A DNA stretch of 64,000 nt, from assembly GCA_964468045.1 (NCBI GenBank), contig CAYXTO010000002.1, positions 1 to 64,000 of the forward strand, in the 5' to 3' direction. Shown one piece after another: positions 55,435 to 63,055 of the stretch (positions within the stretch are counted from its first letter, which is position 1; each line of letters starts with the position of its first letter). This DNA is from JAWKXU01 sp964468045 (GTDB taxonomy: Bacteria > Pseudomonadota > Alphaproteobacteria > Sphingomonadales > Sphingomonadaceae). Under the pieces are notes generated by a model. The model did not search any database and was not told the DNA's origin. It was given only the letters and a program-made list of their open reading frames with translations. Both the position numbers and the translations under genes were made by a program.

Positions 55435-55883
55435 TGGACAGTCTCGACAATCTCGACCCGCACTGGGTCTGGCTCGCCATCGGGCTGATCCTGGGCGCCG
55501 CGGAGATGGCGATCCCCGGCGTGTTCCTGATCTGGCTGGCGGGGGCTGCGCTGGTCACCGGGGTGCTGACCTGGCTGCTGCCGATCGGCTTGCCGCTTCA
55601 GGTCGTCATCTTCGCGCTCCTGGCGATCGTGGCCGTCTTTTCCGGCCGCCGCTATCTGCGCGACAATCCCATCGCCGATGCCGATCCGCTGATGAACCAG
55701 CGCGGGGCAAGGCTGGTGGGGGAAACCGCGATCGTCACCCAGGCGATCGACGGCGGCATGGGCAGAGTCCATCATGGCGACAGCGAATGGCTGGCACGGG
55801 GGCCGGATGCCGCTCCCGGCACGCGGGTGCGCATCACCGGGAGCGATGGCGCGGTGCTGCTGGTGGAGCCTGTCGCCGGCTGA
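55434..55883 (+). CDS. short NfeD-family membrane protein
   Basis: A 149-residue NfeD1b-type protein: three hydrophobic helices (WLAIGLILGAAEMAIPG; IWLAGAALVTGVL; VVIFALLAIVAVFSG) then a soluble OB-fold domain (ARLVGETAIVTQAID to VRITGSDGAVLLVEP). The TGATG overlap with the SPFH gene couples their translation, matching the known SPFH-NfeD partnership in membrane organisation. Confidence 0.94.
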   Translation: MDSLDNLDPHWVWLAIGLILGAAEMAIPGVFLIWLAGAALVTGVLTWLLPIGLPLQVVIFALLAIVAVFSGRRYLRDNPIADADPLMNQRGARLVGETAIVTQAIDGGMGRVHHGDSEWLARGPDAAPGTRVRITGSDGAVLLVEPVAG

Positions 55884-55895
55884 TCGGACAGGCGG

Positions 55896-56861
55896 TCAGC
55901 GCCTGACCGCGCTGACCTTCGTGCCGAATCGGCCGTGCTTGCGATAACGCACCATCCAGCGGTCCAGGAACAGGCTCAGCGGGCTGGGGTTGACGCCCAG
56001 CGCCTTGATTCCCGGCCGGTCGCCCGAGGGCACGTTCCCGGCCTTGAGCAGCCGCCACTGGTCCTGGGTCAGCGGCGCGCCGGGGAGCCAGCCGGTCAGC
56101 GTGGCGAAGGTCGAGGAAACCGCATCGGGCAGTTCGACCAAGAGGCGGTCGCGGCCCTGGGCCTGGGCGATGGCACGGTTGATCTGCGCCATGGTCAGCG
56201 CTTCCGGCCCTGCGATCTCGTACGTCTTGCCGCCGTGCCGCTCGGGATCGGCCAGGGCGTTGACCGCTGCCCGCGCGGCGTCGTCGACCCACAGCGGCTG
56301 CAGCCGCGCCTCGGGGCCGAACACCGGCAGCGCCGGAAAACTGGCGATCATACGGGCGAACATATTGATGAAATCGTCGTCCTCGCCGAACAGCACCGAT
56401 GGCCGCAGGATGGTTGCCTTGGAAAAGGCGGCACGAACGGCGTCCTCGCCTTCGGCCTTGGTCTGGGCATAATAGACTTCGGATGCCGCATCCGCACCGA
56501 GCGCCGAAATATGTACGAAGGCGTCTGCACCGGCATTGCGCGCCGCGCCCGCCGCAAGCGCCGGACCGGTTATGTGCAATGCCGCCAGATCGCCGGAGAA
56601 CGCACCGACCATGTAGATCGCGGCGTCGGCGCCGTGCATCATGGCCGAGATGCTCTCCGGTTTTGTGACATCGCACCGCGCGAACTGGATCTGGCCCAGA
56701 TTTGCGAGCGGCTTCAGCTTGAACGCCGCTTCGGGGTGGCGGCTGGCCACGCGCAGGCGCGCTCCACAGGAAAGCAATTGCTGGGCGACGTGGCTGCCGA
56801 AGAAGCCGCTTCCGCCGACCAGAACTACCAATTTGCCGTCGAGTTCGTGTTTGAGCGCCAT
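55896..56861 (-). CDS. NDUFA9-like NAD(P)-binding protein
   Basis: A 321-residue extended short-chain dehydrogenase fold with GGSGFFGSHVAQQLL as the dinucleotide loop. The catalytic YxxxK of active epimerases is not evident in ISALGADAASEVYYAQTKAEGED beyond a YAQTK-like stretch. The C-terminal half resembles the NDUFA9 accessory subunit of respiratory complex I. Alphaproteobacterial homologues stand away from the nuo operon, as here. Role in complex I assembly is inferred from the family. Confidence 0.87.
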   Translation of the reverse strand: MALKHELDGKLVVLVGGSGFFGSHVAQQLLSCGARLRVASRHPEAAFKLKPLANLGQIQFARCDVTKPESISAMMHGADAAIYMVGAFSGDLAALHITGPALAAGAARNAGADAFVHISALGADAASEVYYAQTKAEGEDAVRAAFSKATILRPSVLFGEDDDFINMFARMIASFPALPVFGPEARLQPLWVDDAARAAVNALADPERHGGKTYEIAGPEALTMAQINRAIAQAQGRDRLLVELPDAVSSTFATLTGWLPGAPLTQDQWRLLKAGNVPSGDRPGIKALGVNPSPLSLFLDRWMVRYRKHGRFGTKVSAVRR

Positions 56862-56944
56862 GTTCCTTGCGATCCGCTACGCCTGAGATTGGGTGGTGAC
56901 TGCGCCATGCAGCAAGCAGGCGTGGCCTGCAACCATCGAACGCA

Positions 56945-56973
56945 TTGACAAGTGCCGATATCAGCCGCTATCG
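56945..56973 (+). promoter_or_regulatory. promoter of tRNA-Leu
   Basis: TTGACA (56945-56950), exactly 17 bases, then CTATCG (56968-56973), 45 bases before the tRNA. The perfect -35 and C-TAT -10 are the usual pattern for alphaproteobacterial tRNA promoters. Confidence 0.7.
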
Positions 56974-57017
56974 GCCCGCTCCTACCTGGCGAAACGCATT
57001 CCCGCGCTTCGCCCCGT

Positions 57018-57104
57018 GCCCAGATGGCGGAATTGGTAGACGCACCAGCTTCAGGTGCTGGCGCTCGCAAGGGCGTGGAGGTTCGAGTCCTCTTCTGGGC
57101 ACCA
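57018..57104 (+). tRNA. tRNA-Leu (anticodon CAG)
   Basis: An 87-base tRNA with encoded CCA. Acceptor arms GCCCAGA and TCTGGGC pair perfectly, and the anticodon stem CCAGC/GCTGG encloses TTCAGGT, giving anticodon CAG for CUG codons. The long variable arm (class II) and the T-arm GGTTCGAGTCC are normal. It is followed at once by AT-rich DNA and an integrase remnant, so its 3' end is the probable integration site of an island. Confidence 0.97.
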
Positions 57105-57269
57105 TTTGTTCTTCTCACGTTCTCCCAAATAATCTATAAAACCCGCAGAAATCCTAGGGATTTGGCCCTTGGATCGTTCCGGATCGTCCCGCCTGTTCTC
57201 GGGGGTTCCAGACACTTTTGTGGGCCTTTTGAGGCCGTTTCGCAAAGGCCCAGATGAAAAGGCCCCCAC

Positions 57270-57848
57270 ATGCCGCTGACAGATACTCGCCTCCGCGCAC
57301 TCAAGCCCAAGGATAAGCCGTACAAGGTAACCGATGAGCGCGGCCTATATGTTGAGGTCACGCCGACCGGCGGCAAACTTTGGCGATTCCGATACCGGAT
57401 CGGCGGCGCGCAAAAGAAGCTCTGCATCGGCAGCTATCCAGACATCAGTCTCAAGCAAGCGCGAGACGAAGCCTACGAGGCACGACGAGCTGTTGCTTCA
57501 GGGGGCGACCCGGCCTTTGAGAAGCGGAAGCGGAAAATCCGCGCCGAGTTCCTTTCTGCACAGACGTTCGAGGCAGTCGCACGTGAGTATATTGAACAGA
57601 TGATGGTCCAGAATGGCCGTGCCGATGGCACGATCGTCAAGGCCAATTATTTCCTCGACAAGCTTGCGCCTGCCATCGGGAACCGACCCATCAACGAGAT
57701 CGAGCCGTTCGAAGTCCTGGCTCCCCTCAAACGGCTGGAAGCCACCGGTAAGCACGAGACTGCGAAGAAATGCCGCTCGTTCGCAGGCCGCGTGTTTCGC
57801 TACGGTGTTGCTACCACCCGCTGCAAATCCGATCCGACCAGTATGCTG
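57270..57848 (+). pseudogene. truncated tyrosine-recombinase integrase (P4 type)
   Basis: About 190 residues of an integrase with an N-terminal arm-binding domain (TDTRLRALKPKDKPYKVTDE, GKLWRFRYRIGG, CIGSYPDISLKQARDEA) and the core-binding domain (up to RVFRYGVATTRCKSDPTS). The C-terminal catalytic domain with the R-H-R-Y residues is missing. The same frame stays open to 58385, but from about 57848 it only shadows the CRP/FNR gene, so the coding homology ends there. It points away from tRNA-Leu, the usual position of an island integrase. Inactive as it stands. Confidence 0.88.
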
Positions 57849-57870
57849 AACCCAAGCGAAGGAGGATCTG

Positions 57871-58575
57871 ATGGACGGATCGCAGCCGCTTTCCGAAGCC
57901 ACGCGCCTTTCGCGATTCGATCTCTTTCGCGGGATCTCGCCAGAAGCTCTGCAGGCGTCTGCCGAGGCCATGCGACGGGATCATCTGGAAAGGAACGCAG
58001 TCATCTTCAGGCAGGGCGACGAGGCCCGGCGCGCATACGCGCTTGGCGGGGGAAGCGTCCGCATCGAGCAAACCGGCAGCGATGGCGGCCGGGCGATCGT
58101 CCGTTTCATCGCGCCCGGGGAAATGTTCGGCTCAGTACCCATATTCACTACCCGCTCGTTTCCCGCCGATGCCATCGCTGCCGAGCCCTCGCTGGTATTG
58201 AGTTGGAGCGAGGCGGATTTAATGATTCTGATCGAACGCTATCCGCAAATTGCGATCAACATCATCCGCGTCCTCGGCGCTCGCCTCGCCGAAACTCAGG
58301 ACCGGGTGCGCGAACTGTCGACCCAGCGCGCGGAGCAGCGGATCGCTCATACGATCGTACGTCTTGCCGTACAGGCCGGGCATGAGGTGAAGGGCAGCGT
58401 TACGATAGACATCCCGCTGAGGCGGAAGGATCTTGCGGAAATGTCCGGTACGACGCTTCATACCGCGAGCCGGATTGTATCGGCCTGGGAAAAGGCCGAG
58501 CTGCTGAGCAGCAGTGATCACCGAATGGTGGTTCGAAACCTCTCGGCGATTTCCGGCATCGCGGAAGGAGAGTGA
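57871..58575 (+). CDS. CRP/FNR-family regulator without cysteines (DNR/NnrR-like)
   Basis: A 234-residue regulator with a cyclic-nucleotide-binding-type beta-barrel (residues ~15-120), a dimer helix and a C-terminal helix-turn-helix (RRKDLAEMSGTTLHTASRIV). It contains no cysteine, so it cannot hold the iron-sulfur cluster of FNR. This fits the DNR/NnrR/NarR branches that control nitrate or nitric-oxide respiration, and the nar operon lies next to it. The start follows a strong GGAGG. Its control of nar is inferred from location; the narG promoter is outside the window. Confidence 0.88.
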   Translation: MDGSQPLSEATRLSRFDLFRGISPEALQASAEAMRRDHLERNAVIFRQGDEARRAYALGGGSVRIEQTGSDGGRAIVRFIAPGEMFGSVPIFTTRSFPADAIAAEPSLVLSWSEADLMILIERYPQIAINIIRVLGARLAETQDRVRELSTQRAEQRIAHTIVRLAVQAGHEVKGSVTIDIPLRRKDLAEMSGTTLHTASRIVSAWEKAELLSSSDHRMVVRNLSAISGIAEGE

Positions 58576-58579
58576 GGAA

Positions 58580-58786
58580 CTAGATCAGAAACCAGATTGC
58601 GAGTGCCACACAGACCACCGTGACCACGGCCCAGATGATCGGCCAGCCTTCCCCCTGGCCCTCTTTCGCGCCGGTCGTATCGATCGGCGCGGGGCTGTGA
58701 TCGAGATCGTGACTGGTGTCCGTCTCTTTTTTCAGGGCCCGGTTGAGAGGGCGGTCGCGAGGCGGTTCGCTATGCGACTGGTTCAT
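58580..58786 (-). CDS. small C-tail-anchored membrane protein of the nar operon
   Basis: A 68-residue protein with a hydrophilic N-terminus rich in Asp, Ser and Pro and one C-terminal transmembrane helix (IIWAVVTVVCVALAIWFLI) that ends at the last residue. It would be inserted by its tail with the N-terminus in the cytoplasm. It is the last gene of the minus-strand nar run, overlapping the preceding gene by 17 bases. No family recognised. Confidence 0.6.
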   Translation of the reverse strand: MNQSHSEPPRDRPLNRALKKETDTSHDLDHSPAPIDTTGAKEGQGEGWPIIWAVVTVVCVALAIWFLI

Positions 58787-59108
58787 GGCTCGTCCTTTCT
58801 CCGACGTGTCCCTGATGATTTCCGCAGGTCGGCGCGGACAGGCGCCAATCCACCATTGCCAGAAGGCACATCGTGCCCGGATCGTCGCCGTCCCTCATGC
58901 TTGAGGTGAGCGTGGCCCAATCCTCTTCGTCCGCCAAGCGGGAAAAGTCGACCACCGCCATGCGGATGAAAGCGGTGGGGCTCATACCGGCGGTCAGAGC
59001 CGCACGGCGTACTTCCTCGGCACGCCCGGGATCGGTCGTGTCCAGCCACGCTTCGAACCGGCCCGCGCCATCGCGCGCAGCAGCGAGGATATCGCCCAGC
59101 ATCGGCAT
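58770..59108 (-). CDS. small hypothetical protein of the nar operon
   Basis: A 112-residue protein, start MPMLGDILAAARDGAGRFEA at 59108, mostly helical, ending WRLSAPTCGNHQGHVGERTS. The start overlaps the PPIase stop by one base (TGATG), which indicates coupled translation and supports it being real. It has no signal peptide or membrane helix. I do not recognise a family; membership in a nitrate-reductase operon suggests an accessory role. Confidence 0.65.
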   Translation of the reverse strand: MPMLGDILAAARDGAGRFEAWLDTTDPGRAEEVRRAALTAGMSPTAFIRMAVVDFSRLADEEDWATLTSSMRDGDDPGTMCLLAMVDWRLSAPTCGNHQGHVGERTSHEPVA

Positions 59109-60028
59109 CAGGCGGTCTCCCCGATGACGACACCTTCCACCTCGCCGCGATCCGCAAGCGCGGCGACGTAGCGCACCGCCCCCATCGACCAGCTCCGCGC
59201 CTCGAGCATGTCGACAATGCGGCCCTTGACCATGTCGAACGGGAGCTGCCGGCCTTCGATGTGTCGTTGCAGGCGGATGATGTGCCAACCGAACCTGGAG
59301 CGGACCGGCTCCTCCGCGGTGCTGCCATCTGCTAGGGCTTCAATGGCGGCCTGAACCTCCTCCACCAGCTCTCCGCGCCGCACCTGTCCGAGCGAGCCGT
59401 CCTGTTGCGCGGTGGCGCACTTGGAGTAGGCGCGCGCGGCAGCGGCAAAGGCGGCCGGATCGTTGCCGATTTCCTGCCGGATCAGCCTTGCTTGCTCAAG
59501 CGCATCTTCCCACGCTTTCTCGCCTTCGCCTTCGCCTTCGCCTTCGGGTTCGATCAGGATGTGGCTCGCTTCGTAGATCGTCGCCGTGCGAAAGCGTTCG
59601 GCGTTCGCGTCGTAATAACGGCGCGCTTCGGCTTCATCTGGCGTTTCCGGCGTCACGGCCTCTTCTAGCAAGGCGCGCACCGCTGCATCCTCTTCGGTTT
59701 CGCGCGCTCCGCTCTCGTCCTCATCCGGATCGGCTTCGACTTCCAGCCGCCGCGCTTCCTGCAGGAGCAATTCGCGCACGGCGAGCGCCCGTGCGGCTTC
59801 CCGCCATGCCTCTTCGGGGCTTGCAGCCGGATGATGCTGGATTTCCTGCGCGATAGCCTCAGGCGTTACCTCGACGCCGTTCACCCGGACCTCTCCGAAA
59901 CTGGGAATTTCGGGCGTTGGTGCCAGATCGTCCGGTCCGCCGCAGCCGCCTGTTTCACAGGCGCTCGGCATAACCGGCGCGGGGCGCTGTTCTTCAGCGT
60001 CGATGTTGATGACGTCGAGTTTTCTCAT
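59108..60028 (-). CDS. parvulin-type peptidylprolyl isomerase of the nar operon
   Basis: A 306-residue protein with a parvulin/PpiC rotamase domain in its second half (YEASHILIEPEGE, CATAQQDGSLGQVRRGELV, VRSRFGWHIIRLQRH). There is no signal peptide, so it acts in the cytoplasm, unlike SurA or PrsA. A run of alternating Glu-Gly (residues ~158-166) comes from four tandem cgcctt hexamers at 59521-59544. PPIases of this type recur at the end of narGHJI operons in proteobacteria and are presumed to help nitrate reductase maturation. ATGA overlap with narI. Confidence 0.88.
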   Translation of the reverse strand: MRKLDVINIDAEEQRPAPVMPSACETGGCGGPDDLAPTPEIPSFGEVRVNGVEVTPEAIAQEIQHHPAASPEEAWREAARALAVRELLLQEARRLEVEADPDEDESGARETEEDAAVRALLEEAVTPETPDEAEARRYYDANAERFRTATIYEASHILIEPEGEGEGEGEKAWEDALEQARLIRQEIGNDPAAFAAAARAYSKCATAQQDGSLGQVRRGELVEEVQAAIEALADGSTAEEPVRSRFGWHIIRLQRHIEGRQLPFDMVKGRIVDMLEARSWSMGAVRYVAALADRGEVEGVVIGETA

Positions 60029-60822
60029 GTCGTTTCACCGCTTCCTGTCTTCTGACGCATCGTCGTGTCCACGTCATGGGACGGCGCGAGTTCGGCGACA
60101 GGTCCCCGCGGGGGACTGTAGGTCGGCCGCCGCACCGAAGCACGAGAGCGCACGATCTGATAACCCGGCCGCAGCAGGAACCAGACCGGCGCGCTCCATA
60201 TATGGACAAGGCGCGTGAACGGCGTGATCACGAAGAGAGTCAGGCCGAGAACGATGTGGAGCTTGTAGACTAGCGCGACATCCTGAATCTGTTGGGGCGC
60301 GGCGGGATCGATCAGCAGGATACCCTGAGCCCAGCCCATGAAACGCACCATCTCGCTGCCGTCGAGATGCTGGACGGTCCAGTATGTCGTTGCCACGCCG
60401 AGCACGAGCTGGAGCCAGATCAGCACTAACACGAGGATATCCCCAATCGAGGAGCTGCGCCGAATTCGCGAGTCGAAGAGGCGGCGGTGCAGCAGCAGCG
60501 AACAGCCCACTAGCGCGGCGATTCCAGCGATGCCGCCGACCACAAGTGCCATCAACTGCTTCACGTCGTGACCGATGCCGAGCGTGTCGAACACGTTGAT
60601 CGGCGTCATCAGGCCGACCAGATGACCGAAGAAGAGGACGATCACGCCCATGTGGAAGAGGTTGGAGCCGACCATCATCTGCTTTCGCCGCAGGAACTGG
60701 CTCGATTGAGCGCGCCAGCTATACTGGTCGGCATCGAAACGAAAAATGCTCCCCACCACCAGTACTGTGACGGCGAGATAGGGATACCAGCCGAAAGCAA
60801 GTTGATTGATGAAGTCTGACAT
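60025..60822 (-). CDS. narI: respiratory nitrate reductase gamma subunit (cytochrome b)
   Basis: A 265-residue membrane subunit with five hydrophobic helices that takes electrons from quinol. The four haem b ligands are recognisable: His57 and His67 (NLFHMGVIVLFFGHLVG) and His189 and His207 (YKLHIVLG, TRLVHIWSAP). The C-terminus is longer than in E. coli and ends in a charged tail. Start at 60822, 11 bases after narJ; stop overlaps the PPIase start. Confidence 0.96.
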   Translation of the reverse strand: MSDFINQLAFGWYPYLAVTVLVVGSIFRFDADQYSWRAQSSQFLRRKQMMVGSNLFHMGVIVLFFGHLVGLMTPINVFDTLGIGHDVKQLMALVVGGIAGIAALVGCSLLLHRRLFDSRIRRSSSIGDILVLVLIWLQLVLGVATTYWTVQHLDGSEMVRFMGWAQGILLIDPAAPQQIQDVALVYKLHIVLGLTLFVITPFTRLVHIWSAPVWFLLRPGYQIVRSRASVRRPTYSPPRGPVAELAPSHDVDTTMRQKTGSGETT

Positions 60823-60833
60823 CCGGACTCTCC

Positions 60834-61532
60834 TTATGCCTTTTTCGTGGGCTTTACGGCACGATTGGCTGCGCGGATCTTGGCGACGACGCCTGTCGGA
60901 CCGCCCATCTCGTGTGCGCCGCCAGACATGAAGGTGACTGGCGCTTCCTCCCACTCCTCGTCGATCTTCGACGGATCGTCGTCCGGGGCATTTTCCTGCA
61001 GTTCCGCGAGGGCTTCCGCCGCTGGCCGGGCGTCGGCGGCGGCGAGGACCGCGTGGAAGATCGCCCCGTAGCGATCGTCTCGTTCATCGAGGCGCTCCGC
61101 GAGTGCTGCGAAGACGTGCGCTGGCTGAGCGAGCATCTCGCGTGCGTCTTCGGGCGGCAGACAGGAGCAGTATTCAAGGAACACGGGGACAAAGTCCGGC
61201 AATTCCGTGGTGTCGAGGAAGAACCCCGCCTGAGCGTATTGCGCGCCGAGGTCGATCATCGCCTGCCCACGATCGCGGTTGTCGCCATGAACGTGCTCGA
61301 ACAGATGAAGCGAGAGCTTGCGCGAACGGTCGAACAGTTCGCTGTAATCGACCTGAAGTTCGAGCAGGTCGTCCCTCTCGTAGCTCTTCAACAGCGGTTC
61401 GAGGCGCTGGAGCAGGGCAGGGCCGAGTGCCCCCTCCGATGCCAGCGCGCTCCTGATTTCGGACGCGTTGGCCTTCAGTTCCTCGGACGGGTAACCGAGC
61501 AAGACGGCAAGAGCGCGGAGGGTTAGTTTCAT
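60834..61532 (-). CDS. narJ: nitrate reductase molybdenum cofactor assembly chaperone
   Basis: A 232-residue NarJ chaperone that inserts the molybdenum cofactor into NarG and is not part of the final enzyme. It begins LRALAVLLGYPSEELKA and has the DYSELFDRSRKLSLHLFEHVHG core typical of the family. Its ATG overlaps the narH stop by 4 bases. Confidence 0.95.
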   Translation of the reverse strand: MKLTLRALAVLLGYPSEELKANASEIRSALASEGALGPALLQRLEPLLKSYERDDLLELQVDYSELFDRSRKLSLHLFEHVHGDNRDRGQAMIDLGAQYAQAGFFLDTTELPDFVPVFLEYCSCLPPEDAREMLAQPAHVFAALAERLDERDDRYGAIFHAVLAAADARPAAEALAELQENAPDDDPSKIDEEWEEAPVTFMSGGAHEMGGPTGVVAKIRAANRAVKPTKKA

Positions 61533-63055
61533 GTCGGTACATCCGTGTAGGGTTTGCGCGGCGTTCGCTTGGTCCCGCCAAAGAGGTTCGTCTTTGTGGA
61601 ACCTCCGGTCCGCTCGCGAAATCCGAAGCCGGACGAGCCGCGAAGCACGTAGGCGTCCTCCTCCAGTTCGCGATGCGTGGTGGGAATGACATAGCGATCT
61701 TCATAGGCGGCCAGCGCCATGATCCGGTACATCTCCTCAATAGTGGCACCGGTCAGGCCCACCCTTTCGGCTATACTCTCGTCTACTCGACCCTCGACCG
61801 ATCGCGCGCGCATATAGGCGCGCATCGCCAGCATCCGCTCGAGCCCCGCGGCGATCGGCTCCTCGTCCCCGGCAGTCAGCATATTGGCGAGATAACGTAG
61901 CGGGATGCGCAGCGAGCGGACATCGGGCATGCCATCCTTGGCCGACATCTTGCCCGCTTCATGCGCCGACTGGATCGGCGACAACGGTGGGACGTACCAG
62001 ACCATCGGCAGCGTGCGGTATTCCGGGTGGAGCGGGAAGGCGACCTTCCACTCGACCGCCATCTTGTAGACCGGGGACCGGATCGCCGCCTCGAGCCACT
62101 GTTCCGGGATACCCTCGAGCCGCGCCTGCTCCTGCACCTCCGGATCGTTGGGGTTGAGAAACACGCCTAGCTGCGCGGGATAAAGATCCTGCGGGTTCTC
62201 CACCGAGGCCGCCGCCTCGATCTTGTCGGCGTCGTAGAGGAACACGCCGAGATAGCGGATGCGCCCGACGCAGGTTTCGGAACATACCGTCGGCTGGCCA
62301 GTCTCGATGCGCGGGTAGCAGAAGATGCACTTTTCCGACTTGCCGCTCGACCAGTTGTAGTAGATTTTCTTGTAGGGGCAGCCCGAGACACACATCCGCC
62401 AGCCGCGGCACTTCTCCTGGTCGATCAGGACGATGCCGTCCTCCGCCCGCTTGTAGATCGCGCCCGACGGGCACGAGGCGAGACAGGACGGGTTGAGGCA
62501 GTGCTCGCACAGCCTCGGCAGGTACATCATGAAGGTCTTTTCGAACTCGCCGTAAATCTCCTTCTCGACGCCTTCAAAGTTGTAGTCGGCCGAACGCTTG
62601 GAGAACTCGCCGCCGAGCATGTCCTCCCAATTGCCGCTCCACTGGATCTTGTTGATCTGTTCGCCGGTGATCAGCGAGCGCGGCTTCGCCGAAGGCTGCG
62701 CCTGCAACTCGGGTGCTGCCTGAAGCCATTCGTACTCGAAGGTGTAGGGCTCGTAGAAATCATCGATCTCGGGCAGGTGCGGATTGGCGAAGATTTTGGA
62801 CAGGATTCGCCACTTCGATCCCTGTCGCGGGATGATCTTGCCATTCTTCTTGCGGATCCAGCCGCCCTTCCAGCGGTTCTGGTTCTCCCAGTCCTTCGGA
62901 TAGCCAATGCCCGGCTTTGTCTCCACATTGTTGAACCAGACATATTCCATGCCTTCGCGATTGGTCCAAACGTTCTTGCAGGTGATCGAGCAGGTGTGAC
63001 AGCCGATGCACTTGTCGAGGTTCAGGACCATTGCGATCTGCGCGCGAACTTTCAT
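61529..63055 (-). CDS. narH: respiratory nitrate reductase beta subunit
   Basis: A 508-residue iron-sulfur subunit passing electrons from NarI to NarG. The first ferredoxin motif is C16-x2-C19-x2-C22-x3-C26 (KCIGCHTCSITCKNVW), followed by CEHCLNPSCLASCP, CRGWRMCVSGCP (the Trp marks the [3Fe-4S] cluster) and CIFCYPRIETGQ. Four clusters are expected. Start at 63055 overlaps the narG stop by 4 bases. Confidence 0.98.
   Translation of the reverse strand: MKVRAQIAMVLNLDKCIGCHTCSITCKNVWTNREGMEYVWFNNVETKPGIGYPKDWENQNRWKGGWIRKKNGKIIPRQGSKWRILSKIFANPHLPEIDDFYEPYTFEYEWLQAAPELQAQPSAKPRSLITGEQINKIQWSGNWEDMLGGEFSKRSADYNFEGVEKEIYGEFEKTFMMYLPRLCEHCLNPSCLASCPSGAIYKRAEDGIVLIDQEKCRGWRMCVSGCPYKKIYYNWSSGKSEKCIFCYPRIETGQPTVCSETCVGRIRYLGVFLYDADKIEAAASVENPQDLYPAQLGVFLNPNDPEVQEQARLEGIPEQWLEAAIRSPVYKMAVEWKVAFPLHPEYRTLPMVWYVPPLSPIQSAHEAGKMSAKDGMPDVRSLRIPLRYLANMLTAGDEEPIAAGLERMLAMRAYMRARSVEGRVDESIAERVGLTGATIEEMYRIMALAAYEDRYVIPTTHRELEEDAYVLRGSSGFGFRERTGGSTKTNLFGGTKRTPRKPYTDVPT

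Noticed and set aside
57849..58385. Continuation of the integrase as a 371-residue protein
   Set aside because: After residue ~192 the frame only shadows the CRP/FNR gene and loses all integrase similarity; the catalytic residues are absent.
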